In this document: one piece after another, positions 33,798-43,392 of the stretch
Numbering within the stretch: position 1 is the stretch's first letter
Layout: each line of letters starts with the position of its first letter
NCBI RefSeq assembly: GCF_017312725.1
Contig: NZ_BOPO01000151.1
Coordinates: 1 to 64,000 of the forward strand
Origin: Actinocatenispora comari
GTDB taxonomy: Bacteria > Actinomycetota > Actinomycetes > Mycobacteriales > Micromonosporaceae
Length of the DNA: 64,000 nt
Reading direction: 5' to 3'
Program-made: the position numbers and the translations under genes
The notes under the pieces: model-generated
Told to the model about the DNA's origin: nothing
Seen by the model: the letters and a program-made list of their open reading frames with translations, nothing else
Database searches by the model: none

Positions 33798-34637
33798 TCA
33801 GGCGACGGGGTTGGACAGCGTACCGACGCCGTCCACGGTGATGTCCACGACGTCGCCCGGCCGCAACGTGAACGACAGGTCCGGAACGATGCAGGTACCG
33901 GTGAGCAGCACCGCGCCCTGCGGGAAGTCCAGCTCGGTGTACAGCCAGCCGGCGAGCTCGTCCAGGCCGCGGTGCAACTGCTTGGTGTTGGCGTCGCCGG
34001 CGAACACCTCGGCGCCGTCGCGCCGGATGGTCAGGTGGATGCCGAGGTCACCGGCGTCGGGCAGGGCGGTGACCGGCACGATGCCGGGGCCGAGCGCGCA
34101 GGAGCCGCGCCAGATCTTCGCCTGCGGCAGGTACAGCGGGTTCTGCCCCTCGATGCCGCGGGAGGTCAGGTCGTTGCCGACGGTGTACCCGGCGACCGCG
34201 CCGGCGTGGTCCAGCACCAGCGCCAGCTCCGGCTCGGGTACGTCGTTGCCGGAGTCGGCCCGCACCCGGACCGGCTGGTCCGGCCCGACCACCCGCCAGG
34301 CCGGTGCCTTGAAGAACAGCTCGGGTCGGTCCGCCTCGTACACCAGCTCGTACACGTCGGCCTGACCGGACTCCTCGACCCGGGCCTGCCGGGACCGCTG
34401 GTAGGTGACGCCGGCCGCCCACACCTCGGTACGGCCGTCGACCGGCGGCAGGTAGGCGAGCTGGTCGGCCGGGTGGGTCGGGCCGGACGGGTCGGTGACC
34501 GCGGCGGCGAAGCCGTCGGCGCCGCGGGCGAGCAGGTCGGCGATCGTCACGCCGGGCAGCGCGGTGACCGTGTCCCCGTCCCGTACGCCGACCTCCGGCT
34601 GGCCGGACTGCGGGTTGCTGAACCGTACGACCTGCAT
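33798..34637 (-). CDS. Fumarylacetoacetate hydrolase family protein
   Basis: A 279-residue enzyme of the FAH superfamily, cleaving C-C bonds of beta-diketones or acting as a hydratase/decarboxylase in aromatic or sugar-acid catabolism. The metal-binding acidic residues are in VPEPELALVLD and, upstream, ELFFKAP; TVGNDLTSRGIEG and LLTGTCIVP are family signatures. ATG at 34637 follows GGAGGGAG by 8 bases. Exact substrate unknown; no pathway partner is adjacent apart from the Hsp70 gene downstream. Confidence 0.88.
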   Translation of the reverse strand: MQVVRFSNPQSGQPEVGVRDGDTVTALPGVTIADLLARGADGFAAAVTDPSGPTHPADQLAYLPPVDGRTEVWAAGVTYQRSRQARVEESGQADVYELVYEADRPELFFKAPAWRVVGPDQPVRVRADSGNDVPEPELALVLDHAGAVAGYTVGNDLTSRGIEGQNPLYLPQAKIWRGSCALGPGIVPVTALPDAGDLGIHLTIRRDGAEVFAGDANTKQLHRGLDELAGWLYTELDFPQGAVLLTGTCIVPDLSFTLRPGDVVDITVDGVGTLSNPVA

Positions 34638-34804
34638 CTGGTGCTCCCTCCGCGGCGCCCGACGGTACGCGGGGTGCGTGCCGCCCGCCGTCATGGTCGC
34701 GGCGCCACCCGGCACGACGCAAGCCCAGAGATCCGATGACTGGGCATCGTCGCCACCTGGAGGTCGCGGCGCCCGCCGGGCCGCCCCGGCGAACGACGGG
34801 AGAC

Positions 34805-35614
34805 TCAGCCGTCGAGAAGGCGCTCCAGGTAGGCGGCGACGCCGTCCTCGTCGGCCGGGCCGGTCACCTCGTCCGCCATCGCCAGCACCTCGCGGTGCGC
34901 GCCGGCGACCGCGACGCCGTGCCCGGCCCACGCGAACATCGGCACGTCGTTCGGCATGTCACCGAACACCAGCACGTCGCCCGGGTCGATGCCGAGCGCG
35001 TCGGTGACGAACGCCAGGCCGGTCGCCTTGGTCGCGCCGTGCGGCGCCAGTTCGACCATGCCGCCGGACGAGGACGCCTCGCACAGCTGCGGTGGGATCA
35101 CCCGCCGGCAGACCGCGAGCAGGTCGTCCAGGCTCATCGTCTCGGCCATCAGGAACGCCTTGATCAGCGGGCCGTGCAGCGTCTCGGCGCGCGGCCGCGT
35201 CTCGGTCGGCTCCGGGTACGGCCAGACGAACCCCACGTCCGTCCACAGCGGAGAGTTGACCGCGGTACCGGCCTCGACGGCCAGCTGCACCGGCCCGATC
35301 GCCGCCTCCACCAGCGCCACCGCCCGCGCGATCGACGCGCCCGGCATCGTCATCGCGTGCAGCAGCACCGGCACCGGGCCGCTGGTGTCGTAGATGTGCG
35401 CACCCTGCGCGAGGACCAGGTAGTCGGCGGGCCCGAGGTCGCGCATGGTCAGCTCGATCAGCCGGGGCCCCCGGCCGGTCGCACCGACCAGCACCACGCC
35501 GTTGGCGCGCAGCCGCGCGAGCACCTCGTGCGACCGGTCGCTGACCGTACCGTCGGAGCGCACCAGGGTGCCGTCCATGTCGGTGGCTACCAGCTTCGGC
35601 AGTGAACTGCGCAC
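34805..35614 (-). CDS. Cof-type HAD hydrolase
   Basis: A 269-residue HAD-IIB phosphatase and paralogue of the gene at 31190. Motif I is LVATDMDGTLV, motif III Lys lies in GATKATGLAFV and motif IV is GDMPNDVPMF. The two differ most in the cap, so substrates may differ. GTG at 35614 is preferred over GTG at 35620 because GAGAGG lies 5 bases upstream of the former. Confidence 0.9.
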   Translation of the reverse strand: MRSSLPKLVATDMDGTLVRSDGTVSDRSHEVLARLRANGVVLVGATGRGPRLIELTMRDLGPADYLVLAQGAHIYDTSGPVPVLLHAMTMPGASIARAVALVEAAIGPVQLAVEAGTAVNSPLWTDVGFVWPYPEPTETRPRAETLHGPLIKAFLMAETMSLDDLLAVCRRVIPPQLCEASSSGGMVELAPHGATKATGLAFVTDALGIDPGDVLVFGDMPNDVPMFAWAGHGVAVAGAHREVLAMADEVTGPADEDGVAAYLERLLDG

Positions 35615-35722
35615 GCACACCTCTCACCGTGGCCCGGGCCGTCCCCGCCCCGGGCGATCAACGATAGATCGACCGCAGGTGCGCGATCGACGAATGGGGC
35701 GGGACTCGGCGATCCGGGCGAA

Positions 35723-36982
35723 TCAGGGGCGCACCGGGGTCAGCACGTCGCGACCGAGGTACGGCTGGAGCGCCTTCGGCACCCGCACCGAACCGTCCGG
35801 TTGCTGGTGGTTCTCCAGGATCGCGACCAGCCACCGGGTCGTCGCCAGGGTGCCGTTCAGCGTCGCCGCGACCTGCGGCTTGCCGTCCTCGCCGCGGTAC
35901 CGGACGCCGAGCCGGCGGGCCTGGAACGTGGTGCAGTTCGATGTCGACGTCAGCTCGCGGTAGCGCTGCTGGCTCGGCACCCAGCCCTCGATGTCGTACT
36001 TGCGGGCCGCGCTGCTGCCCAGGTCACCCGCCGCGGTGTCGATCACCCGGTACGGCACCTCGATCTTGCCGAGCATCTCCTCCTGCCAGGCCAGCAGCCG
36101 CAGGTGCTCGTCGGAGGCCTGCTCGGGCCGGCAGTACGAGAACATCTCGATCTTGTCGAACTGGTGCACCCGGATGATGCCGCGGGTGTCCTTGCCGTAG
36201 CTGCCGGCCTCCCGCCGGTAGCAGGACGACCAGCCCGCGTACCGCTGCGGCTCGGCCAGGTCCAGGATCTCGTTGCTGTGGTACGCCGCGAGCGGCACCT
36301 CGCTGGTGCCCACCAGGTAGAGGTCGTCGGCCTCCAGCCGGTAGACCTCGGTGGCGTGCGAGCCGAGGAAACCGGTGCCCTCCATCGTCCCCGGCTTCAC
36401 CAGCGACGGCGTGATCATCGGCGTCAGCCCGTACTCGACCGCCTGCGCCAGCGCGCACTGGAACAGCGCCAGCTGCAGCAGCGCGCCGACCCCGCGCAGG
36501 AAGTAGAAGCGGGCGCCGGACACCTTCGCGCCGCGCTCCATGTCGATCGCGCCGAGCAGCTCACCCAGCTCCAGGTGGTCGCGCACGCTCGGCAGGTCGG
36601 GCTTCTCGCCGACCTCTCGGAGCGTGACGAAGTCGTCCTCGCCGCCGGCCGGCACCCCGTCGGCGACGATGTTGGGCACCGCGAGGTGCGCGGCGCGCAG
36701 CGCGTCGGCGGTCTCGGTGACCGTCAGGTCGGCCGCTTTGACCGCGGTCGCGAGTTCCTTGGTGCGCGCCAGCAACTGCTGCTTCTCGTCGCCCTGCGCC
36801 CGCGCGACCTGCTTGCCCAGGCCCTTCTGCTCGGCCCGCAGCTTCTCGAACCGGACCAGCGCGGCGCGGTGCTGCTCGTCGGCGCCCAGCAGCGCGTCGA
36901 CGGACGACTCGGACTCGCCCCGAGCGCGCTGGCTCGCTCGCACCACGTCCGGATCGTCACGCAACAGTCGCAGGTCAATCAC
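35723..36982 (-). CDS. serS: Seryl-tRNA synthetase
   Basis: A 419-residue class II synthetase that charges tRNA-Ser. The N-terminal coiled-coil arm (residues about 30-100) reaches the tRNA variable arm. Motif 1 is near [19 protein letters not shown], motif 2 near [22 protein letters not shown], and motif 3 in [19 protein letters not shown]. Full length. The start is GTG at 36982, with TAGGCT 6 bases upstream and no ribosome binding site, so a leaderless message is likely. Essential gene; in other actinobacteria it lies near pheA, as it does here at about 9 kb. Confidence 0.97.
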   Translation of the reverse strand: MIDLRLLRDDPDVVRASQRARGESESSVDALLGADEQHRAALVRFEKLRAEQKGLGKQVARAQGDEKQQLLARTKELATAVKAADLTVTETADALRAAHLAVPNIVADGVPAGGEDDFVTLREVGEKPDLPSVRDHLELGELLGAIDMERGAKVSGARFYFLRGVGALLQLALFQCALAQAVEYGLTPMITPSLVKPGTMEGTGFLGSHATEVYRLEADDLYLVGTSEVPLAAYHSNEILDLAEPQRYAGWSSCYRREAGSYGKDTRGIIRVHQFDKIEMFSYCRPEQASDEHLRLLAWQEEMLGKIEVPYRVIDTAAGDLGSSAARKYDIEGWVPSQQRYRELTSTSNCTTFQARRLGVRYRGEDGKPQVAATLNGTLATTRWLVAILENHQQPDGSVRVPKALQPYLGRDVLTPVRP

Positions 36983-37331
36983 GCCGCGAGCCTACCTGGC
37001 GTGCCCCGCCACCTTCGAGCCGATATACGCCGCCGACCGTGCTCCCGGCGCCGTCCCGGTGGTCTGCGCCCGCAGGCTCCGGCGAGTGCAGCGCGACGCC
37101 GGCCCGGGACAGCACGGCGCCCGTCCGGGACAGCACGGCGACGAACGCGGCCACCAGCGCCACCGGCAGTCCCGGTCGCCGGCCGGGACTGGCACCCGCG
37201 CGACGGCCAGGCCCGGCCGCCAGCAGGCGGTGACGATCGGTGATGTTGCGGCCGGTGCGGTCGATCGGCGGTTGGCGGGGGGTTTGCGCGCTAGCGTCGG
37301 GGTGTCCGAGAAGACGCAGGGAGGTCATGGC
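36983..37331. other. Gene-free divergent region between serS and osmC
   Basis: A 349-base region with no convincing gene. It contains a 16-base direct repeat (CCGGGACAGCACGGCG) at 37104-37119 and 37125-37140, and a 9-bp hairpin pairing 37167-37175 with 37183-37191. Promoters of serS and of the OsmC gene should lie at the two ends. Confidence 0.6.
36989..36994 (-). promoter_or_regulatory. -10 hexamer TAGGCT for leaderless serS
   Basis: On the minus strand TAGGCT is separated from the GTG start at 36982 by 6 bases (CGCGGC). The same TAGGCT-CGCNGC-start arrangement precedes pheA at 47634. No good -35 element is visible at 17-18 bases. Confidence 0.5.
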
Positions 37332-37763
37332 ATGCCGGTACGGAAGGCTTCTGCCGAGTGGCGGGGCGGATTGCAGGACGGCGCGGGTCGCGTCGCGCTG
37401 GGCAGCGGCGCCTACGAGGGCGACTACTCGTACAAGTCGCGGTTCGGCGACGGCTCCGGCGGGACGAACCCGGAGGAGCTGATCGGCGCCGCGCATGCCG
37501 CGTGCTTCTCGATGGCGCTGTCGAACCTGCTCGCCACCGACAACCACCCGCCGACCGCGGTGCAGACCACCGCCGAAGTGACCATCCGCCCGGAGGACGG
37601 CCAGCCGACGATCACCTCGATCGCGCTGCACACCGTCGGCACGGTGCCGGGGCTGACCGCCGAGCAGTTCGCCGAGTACGCGGAGAAGGCCAAGGCCGGC
37701 TGCCCGGTCTCCCGCGCCCTCGCCGGTACCACGATCACGCTCGACACCCAGTTCAGCGCCTGA
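37332..37763 (+). CDS. OsmC family peroxiredoxin
   Basis: A 143-residue member of the OsmC/Ohr family that reduces organic hydroperoxides with two Cys. The catalytic Cys lie in AAHAACFSMALS (about residue 54) and KAGCPVSRAL (about residue 122), preceded by the NPEELIGAAHAAC family signature. Length (143) is as expected. ATG at 37332 with GGAGG 9 bases upstream. The gene stands alone and is closed by a strong terminator; no OhrR is adjacent. Confidence 0.93.
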   Translation: MPVRKASAEWRGGLQDGAGRVALGSGAYEGDYSYKSRFGDGSGGTNPEELIGAAHAACFSMALSNLLATDNHPPTAVQTTAEVTIRPEDGQPTITSIALHTVGTVPGLTAEQFAEYAEKAKAGCPVSRALAGTTITLDTQFSA

Positions 37764-37779
37764 CCTGTCACGGCTCGGC

Positions 37780-37808
37780 GCGGCCCGACCCCACTGTGGT
37801 CGGGCCGC
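37780..37808 (+). terminator. 11-bp hairpin after osmC
   Basis: GCGGCCCGACC at 37780-37790 pairs perfectly with 37798-37808 across CCACTGT. It begins 17 bases after the OsmC stop codon and lies before the convergent DUF3592 gene. Confidence 0.8.
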
Positions 37809-37899
37809 GTGCCCGGCACCGGGTCGGCAGGCGGTCGGCGGTCGGTCCGGCAGATCCGCCGGCGCTGCCGCCGGCCGCAGCGGGCGCGACGAGCCGAGG

Positions 37900-38412
37900 T
37901 CAGGGCGCGGTCGACGCCCGCGGCCGGTGCGCACGGCGGTCGTCCCGGGCACCCTTCGCGGCGGCCGCACCGAGCATCAGCGGTACCAGCATGGCCCCGA
38001 CGCCGATGGCGATCACGCCGACGTCGCCGGCCCGGTTGTACGCCTGCGACCGGATCGTCGCGGTCTCCGGGTGACCCGGCACGTAGTGCACGCGCACGCC
38101 GTCGCCCACGTCCTCGGTGCCGCCCTGCCAGTACTCGTACGTGCCCTCCGGCGTGCGGTAGCGGACCCGGACCCACCGGGTACCGGCGCTGTGCGGCCCG
38201 CTGTCCCGCTTCGTCGCCAGCACCGTGCCCGGCACGGTGCGTCCGCGTGCCGCGACGGCGTCTGCCTCGTGCAGCCCGTGCCGCCCGTCCTGAACGCACC
38301 AGTACCCGAACATCTCGACCAGCGCGGCCAGCGCGCCCAGCAGCACGACCTTGGCGCCGATGTTCGCCCAGCGGGCGAACCGGCGCAGTGTCGTGCCGCG
38401 GCCGACTGTCAT
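37900..38412 (-). CDS. DUF3592 membrane protein
   Basis: A 170-residue protein with two TM segments (VVLLGALAALVEMFGYWCVQ and VGVIAIGVGAMLVPLMLGAA) flanking a soluble beta-domain with VRYRTPEGTYEYW and VHYVPGHPETATI, typical of DUF3592. Function unknown. ATG at 38412 is chosen because the upstream extension has no membrane or domain content; the ribosome binding site is weak. Divergent from the metallopeptidase gene by 104 bases. Confidence 0.75.
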   Translation of the reverse strand: MTVGRGTTLRRFARWANIGAKVVLLGALAALVEMFGYWCVQDGRHGLHEADAVAARGRTVPGTVLATKRDSGPHSAGTRWVRVRYRTPEGTYEYWQGGTEDVGDGVRVHYVPGHPETATIRSQAYNRAGDVGVIAIGVGAMLVPLMLGAAAAKGARDDRRAHRPRASTAP

Positions 38413-38516
38413 CGACCCAGTCCAGCATGGATCGGCGGCTGCAACAAGACACCGCGGGGCGCTTCGGACCAACCGGCGCGCGACCGGGCCGTACCGGATC
38501 GGCGGAGAATCGGGTG

Positions 38517-38867
38517 ATGGCGGTGACGATGTCGCGGGAGCGGTTCGAGGAGCTGGTCGCGGACGCGCTGGACAGCGTGCCGGAGCAGTTGCTGAAGCTG
38601 CTGAGCAACGTGGTGATCCTGGTCGAGGACGACTCGCCGGACAGCCAGCGGCTGCTCGGCCTCTACGAGGGGTACGCGTTGACCGAGCGCGGCGCCGACT
38701 ACGGCGCGGTGCTGCCGGACCGGATCACCATCTTCCGCAACCCGATCCTGTCCATCTGCCACACCGAGGCCCAGGTGGCGCACGAGGTCACGGTCACCGT
38801 GGTGCACGAGATCGCCCACCACTTCGGCATCGACGACGCGCGGCTGCACCAACTCGGCTGGGCCTGA
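38517..38867 (+). CDS. DUF1025-type zinc metallopeptidase (minimal MMP-like)
   Basis: A 116-residue zincin. The metal-binding HEIAHHFGI (HExxH plus a third ligand downstream) is near the C-terminus and the N-terminal ERFEELVADALDSVPEQLL is the family start. Length fits this compact family. ATG at 38517, with GGCGGAGA upstream. In Mycobacterium the orthologue sits between serS and the pheA-phosphatase pair, the same neighbourhood as here. Substrate not known. Confidence 0.9.
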   Translation: MAVTMSRERFEELVADALDSVPEQLLKLLSNVVILVEDDSPDSQRLLGLYEGYALTERGADYGAVLPDRITIFRNPILSICHTEAQVAHEVTVTVVHEIAHHFGIDDARLHQLGWA

Positions 38868-39273
38868 GCCGGCCGGCACGGCGCGTCGACCCGGGCCCCC
38901 CGCCGCACGGCGACCGGCCGATCCGCCGCGGACCGGGAGTCGGCGCGGCCGACGGCGGACCGGGAGTCGGCTCGGCCGACGGTGGACCGGGAGTCGGCTC
39001 GGCCGACGGCGGACCGGGAGTCGGCTCGGCCGACGGCGGGCCAGGAGCCGGCCCGGCCGTCCCCGTCCCCACCACGGCAAGACCGGCTCCTGGCGGTCGG
39101 CGGTGCCCGCCCGGCCGCGACTCCGGCCGCGACTCCGGACGCGCGACACCATTCGACCCCGGCCGGTAGGTGACGGATCGTGGCCGGTCGTCAACCCGAC
39201 AATCCACGTGACAGGGCGCAGTCGCCACTACGCTTGCGGGAGGACGCAAACACACGGGGCACGGGGTGTTCGG
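38868..39273. other. Gene-free region with a minisatellite
   Basis: A 406-base region between the metallopeptidase and the ArsR-like gene. It contains the 27-bp tandem repeat (38930-39064). No protein-like frame is seen apart from repetitive frames through the repeat. The promoter of the downstream gene should lie in the last 60 bases. Confidence 0.6.
38930..39064. repeat. 27-bp tandem repeat, about 5 copies
   Basis: Units of GGACCGGGAGTCGGCTCGGC plus CGACGGC at 38930, 38957, 38984 and 39011, nearly identical, with a degenerate fifth at 39038-39064. All frames through the array stay open because 27 is a multiple of three, but no ORF start fits a gene. Confidence 0.92.
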
Positions 39274-40293
39274 ATGGGAACGCTGCGCATCCACTTCACG
39301 ACGGAGGATCTGGCGCGTACCCGACTGGCCCGGGGCGCGGACCCGATGTGGGAGATCGTGCTGAGCCGGTTCCGGCTCCGGGAGCGCAGCGTGCTGCCGT
39401 TCCGGCCCTGGTTCCGGCAGGTGCAGGCGCGCCGGCCGGGGTTGCAGAAGCACCGGCAGCAACTGCGGTTGCTGCCCGCGCTGCTGCCGACCGGCGTCTA
39501 CTTTCCCGACTTCCTCACTCCGGCCGCCGGGCTCAACGGCCTCGACGCCGGGTTGGACGCGCTGCGGTCGACACCGCGCCGGCGACTGTCCGCCGAGCTC
39601 GCGCAGATGTCCCGGACCGCGACGGTGCCGTCGGCGATCCGTGGCCTGGGCGACGGCGACACCGAACTGCTCGGCGCGGTCGCCGCGGCGTTCCGGCGCT
39701 GGAACGCGGAGCTGATCGCGCCGTACCGTGCGGTGCTCGACCGGGCCGTCGCGGCCGACTTGGCGGTACGGGCGAACGCCCTGGCCACCGGCGGCTTCGA
39801 GGCGCTGCTCGCCGGGTTGTCGCCGCTGGCCCGGTGGCGGTCGCCGGTGCTGGAGGTCGACTATCCGGAGACGCGCGACCTGGTGCTGGCCGGCCGTGGC
39901 CTGACGCTGGTGCCGTCGTTCTTCTGCTTCCGCAAGATGATCTCGCTCGCGGACGCGTCGCTGTCGCCGACGCTGCTCTACCCGATCGACCGCGGCCTGC
40001 TGTGGGCGGAGATCGGCCGGCGCTCGCCCGGGTCGCTGGCGACCCTGCTCGGTGCGACCCGGGCGGAACTGCTGCGGGTCGCCGAGGCCGGCGTGACGAC
40101 CAGCCAGCTCGCGATCCGGTTGGGCATCGCGCCGTCGTCGGTCAGCCGGCACGCGGCCACGCTCGCCGCCGCCGGCCTGCTGGACCGGATCCGGCACGGC
40201 GCCGCCGTCTGGCACCTGCGCACCCCGCTGGGGCAGGCGTTGCTGGACGGCGCCGCCGACCGCGCCCCGGTCAGCGCGACCAGGGTGGAGTGA
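39274..40293 (+). CDS. ArsR-like winged-helix transcriptional regulator with large N-terminal domain
   Basis: A 339-residue regulator of the actinobacterial type that pairs an N-terminal DUF5937-like domain (residues 1 to about 240) with a C-terminal winged helix. The latter is visible as RAELLRVAEAGVTTSQLAIRLGIAPSSVSRHAATLAAAGLLDRIRHG. ATG at 39274; ribosome binding site weak. Its 3' end overlaps that of the convergent cupin gene by 23 bases. Target and ligand unknown. Confidence 0.82.
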   Translation: MGTLRIHFTTEDLARTRLARGADPMWEIVLSRFRLRERSVLPFRPWFRQVQARRPGLQKHRQQLRLLPALLPTGVYFPDFLTPAAGLNGLDAGLDALRSTPRRRLSAELAQMSRTATVPSAIRGLGDGDTELLGAVAAAFRRWNAELIAPYRAVLDRAVAADLAVRANALATGGFEALLAGLSPLARWRSPVLEVDYPETRDLVLAGRGLTLVPSFFCFRKMISLADASLSPTLLYPIDRGLLWAEIGRRSPGSLATLLGATRAELLRVAEAGVTTSQLAIRLGIAPSSVSRHAATLAAAGLLDRIRHGAAVWHLRTPLGQALLDGAADRAPVSATRVE

Positions 40294-40642
40294 CCGGGGC
40301 GCCCTGCACCGTGGCGGTGACCCCGGCGGACGTGCAGACCAGCGCCACCGTCGGTTCGTCGCCGGCGTTGCCGACGGCGAACTGGACCCCCGGCGGTACC
40401 AGCAGCGCGTCGCCCGGGCCGGCGGCGACCGCGGCGCCGTCGATGTGCCCGCTCAGCACGCCCGACTGGACGACGAACACCTCCTCCCGGTCGACGCTGT
40501 GCTGCTGCGGGTCGGAGTGCGGCGGCACCGTCAGGTACCAGATGGCGAGCTCGCTGCTGCCGCGGCTCGGCACCGCCATCGGCCGGGCGCTGATGCCGTG
40601 CGCCTCGACGGTCGGTGCGTCGGCGTAGCTGAGTGCGGGCAT
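40271..40642 (-). CDS. Cupin domain protein
   Basis: A 123-residue single-domain beta-barrel. The metal-binding motif 1 is HSDPQQHSVDREEVFVV followed by G, and motif 2 is PGDALLVPPGVQFAVGN. No catalytic role can be assigned. ATG with GGAGGTCG 4 to 9 bases upstream. Divergent from a MarR regulator over a region that has a clear dyad, which suggests MarR control of this gene. Confidence 0.88.
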   Translation of the reverse strand: MPALSYADAPTVEAHGISARPMAVPSRGSSELAIWYLTVPPHSDPQQHSVDREEVFVVQSGVLSGHIDGAAVAAGPGDALLVPPGVQFAVGNAGDEPTVALVCTSAGVTATVQGAPVTPPWSR

Positions 40643-40659
40643 GGGGCGACCTCCGTATA

Positions 40660-40674
40660 GTCAAGTTTCTTGTC
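40660..40674. promoter_or_regulatory. MarR-type operator between cupin and marR genes
   Basis: GTCAAG-TTT-CTTGTC (40660-40674) is an almost perfect dyad (one mismatch). A further CTTGAC at 40696-40701 pairs with the first arm. The site lies in the divergent region of the cupin and MarR genes. Confidence 0.55.
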
Positions 40675-40796
40675 CACTCGGAGGTAGTAAAGCAGCTTGA
40701 CCATGGGAGCGCAAGGCAGGCTGGGGGCATGAACGAGGGTGGGAGCGGGCGAGGCATGGATGCCGAGTGCCGGTGCGCGCGGCGCGGAGCGCGGCG

Positions 40797-41246
40797 ATGA
40801 GCAGCCGGGGCGAGCTGGCGGTGCTGCTGGCCAGCGCGTACCAGGTGACGATGGCGGGGCTGACCGAGCACCTGGCGGCGGCCGGGCACCCCGGGGTGCG
40901 GCCGGCGCACGGCTTCGTCTTCCTGTACCTGTCGAACCATCCGGCGGCCACCTCGGTCGAGCTCGGCACGTACCTCGGGGTCACCAAGCAGGCCGGCGGG
41001 CAGCTCGTCGACGAGCTGGTCCGCCGGGGGTACGTGACGCGCGAGCCGCACCCGACCGACCGGCGGGCGCGGGCGCTGCGGCTGACCGAGCGCGGCTGGG
41101 ACTGCATCGAGCGGGTCGTCGCCTACTGGGACGGGGTGGAACGGCACTGGGCGACGCTGGTCGGGCCGGAGCAGCTGGACGCCACCCGGAACGCGCTCGC
41201 CGCGTACGTGGCGGACGCGCCGCACGGTGTCCGCCCGGCCTGGTGA
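40797..41246 (+). CDS. MarR family transcriptional regulator
   Basis: A 149-residue regulator with the MarR winged helix SVELGTYLGVTKQAGGQLVDELVRRGYVTREPHPTDRRARAL at about residues 51-92. ATG at 40797 has GGAG 6-8 bases upstream; upstream in-frame starts give no added domain. Divergent from the cupin gene. A terminator follows. Confidence 0.9.
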   Translation: MSSRGELAVLLASAYQVTMAGLTEHLAAAGHPGVRPAHGFVFLYLSNHPAATSVELGTYLGVTKQAGGQLVDELVRRGYVTREPHPTDRRARALRLTERGWDCIERVVAYWDGVERHWATLVGPEQLDATRNALAAYVADAPHGVRPAW

Positions 41247-41273
41247 CCCCGCACTGTCCACTGTGGACAGCAA

Positions 41274-41308
41274 GGCGCGCCGACCCGGACCAGTCGGGTC
41301 GGCGCGCC
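41274..41308 (+). terminator. 14-bp hairpin after marR
   Basis: 41274-41287 pairs perfectly with 41295-41308 over GACCAGT; a short pyrimidine run (CTCTTCCCC) follows. Just upstream is the palindrome CTGTCCACTGTGGACAG at 41254-41270. Confidence 0.85.
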
Positions 41309-41332
41309 CTCTTCCCCGTGTGGTGACGCCTG

Positions 41333-41364
41333 CCGGCCGGTGGGAACGATCTCCCACCGGCCGG
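41333..41364 (-). terminator. 13-bp hairpin after the LolA-like gene
   Basis: 41333-41345 pairs perfectly with 41352-41364 over ACGATC. It lies 7 bases past the stop of the minus-strand gene at 41372. Together with the hairpin at 41274 it separates two convergent genes. Confidence 0.82.
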
Positions 41365-41371
41365 GCGGTCG

Positions 41372-42508
41372 CTACTTCGTCTGCGCGGCCGCCTGGTAGA
41401 GCTGCGACGGGGCCACCGCACCGGCCAGCACCCGGCCGTCGTCGGTGATCAGCACCGAGAACAGCTTGGTCTCGACCAACCGGCCCGAACCCCAGGAACC
41501 GTGCACCTTCGGCAGCGAGTCGAGGAACTTCGTCGCCGCGGCGGACGCCTTCTTCTGCTCGGCGGTCTTGCCGGCGGGCACCGTCGTGTCGACGCCCTTG
41601 GCGACCATCACCGAGGTCCAGCCGGTACCGACGACCTGCGGCTCGTCGCCCTTCTTGCCCTGCTGGTGGTCGCGGTCCTTCGGCGCCACCTTGCTGTGGT
41701 CGGAGCTGCCCGGCTTCGCCTCGGTCACCTTCGTACCCGCCGGCGGGTTGAACCGGAACTCCGACGCGTCCGGCTTCGCGAACGACACCGAGGTGAACCC
41801 GGCCTCGAACGCCGGATTGGCCGAGCCGCGGGCGAAGATCTGCACCCGCAGCGGGATGTGCTTGTCACCGTCGATCGCGATCCGGATCTGCTCCACCCGC
41901 GAGTCGTGCTGCTTCGGCGTGATGACCAGCTCGTACGCCTTGCGGCCGGCCACCTTGGCGGTGCCGTCGGTGCCGATGTTGGTGCTCGGCGCCAGCTGGG
42001 TGAGCATCCGCGTCACGCCACCGGACAGCGAGCTCGGGCCGGTCGACGGCAGCACCGACGGGGCCGCGGACGGCCGCTTCGCCGAGTCGGCGGACAGCGT
42101 GCGGTGCGTCGCCGACTTCTTCGCGCTGTCGTAGAGCCAGACGTCCTTGCCGTTGCGGATGGCGTCGCTCTCGTCCGCTCCGGTGCCCTGCACCGAGAGC
42201 CGCACGTGCTGCGGACCGTCGTACCAGACCTTCGCGGTGTGGCTGCCGGTGACCATTGAGTTCAGGTCGGTGCCGTTCAGCTCGGGCAGCTTCGGCAGGC
42301 CCAGGTCCGACTTCTGCACGATCGTGCCGGACAGGCTGTTCACCTTGGCCTGTGCCACGTCCATCAACAGTTGCTGCGGGCTGCGCTCGGGCAGCCCGGA
42401 CGACGCGTTGGCGACCAGCATCTTGCCAGCGCCCGCGGCGCCGATCACGGCGACCAGCGCGACCGCCGGAATCGCCCAGCGCACCGCCGGTCGTGCAAAC
42501 ACCGACAT
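41372..42508 (-). CDS. LolA-like lipoprotein-carrier-fold secreted protein
   Basis: A 378-residue exported protein. An N-terminal signal anchor (WAIPAVALVAVIGAAGAGKMLVA) precedes a LolA/LolB-like half-barrel fold (SGTIVQKSDLGLP, HTAKVWYDGPQHVRLSV, DVWLYDSAKKSATHRTL) and a VTPKQHD-type hydrophobic pocket region. Actinobacterial members are often annotated DUF2092 or sigma-E regulatory (RseB-like). ATG at 42508 with AAGGGGG 5 bases upstream. It is divergent from an OmpR-type two-component pair 191 bases away, so it may be a target of that system. Confidence 0.72.
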   Translation of the reverse strand: MSVFARPAVRWAIPAVALVAVIGAAGAGKMLVANASSGLPERSPQQLLMDVAQAKVNSLSGTIVQKSDLGLPKLPELNGTDLNSMVTGSHTAKVWYDGPQHVRLSVQGTGADESDAIRNGKDVWLYDSAKKSATHRTLSADSAKRPSAAPSVLPSTGPSSLSGGVTRMLTQLAPSTNIGTDGTAKVAGRKAYELVITPKQHDSRVEQIRIAIDGDKHIPLRVQIFARGSANPAFEAGFTSVSFAKPDASEFRFNPPAGTKVTEAKPGSSDHSKVAPKDRDHQQGKKGDEPQVVGTGWTSVMVAKGVDTTVPAGKTAEQKKASAAATKFLDSLPKVHGSWGSGRLVETKLFSVLITDDGRVLAGAVAPSQLYQAAAQTK

Positions 42509-42699
42509 GCCTACCCCCTTCAGCGGCCCGGACGGAAACGCCTTCCGCCCCGACCCTTCGCAACCGTCTGGTCGACCGTCCCCATGTCGACCGGTTCCCA
42601 GAATGCCCCGGAGGCGCTGTGAGCAACCTGAGCGGAGCTGAGCAGCTCTCAGCCACCATGCGCAACCATGGGTGTCCCACAGGTACTCCGGGAGGCACG

Positions 42700-43374
<675 letters not shown>

Positions 43375-43392
43375 CCGGTGGGCCGACCGGAG

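Noticed and set aside
37341-38608. Long minus-strand frame extending DUF3592 region
   Set aside because: Reads antisense through osmC; the DUF3592 gene itself starts at 38412 in another frame.
38930-39064. Tandem repeat considered as CRISPR array
   Set aside because: Units are directly adjacent without unique spacers and no cas gene is present.
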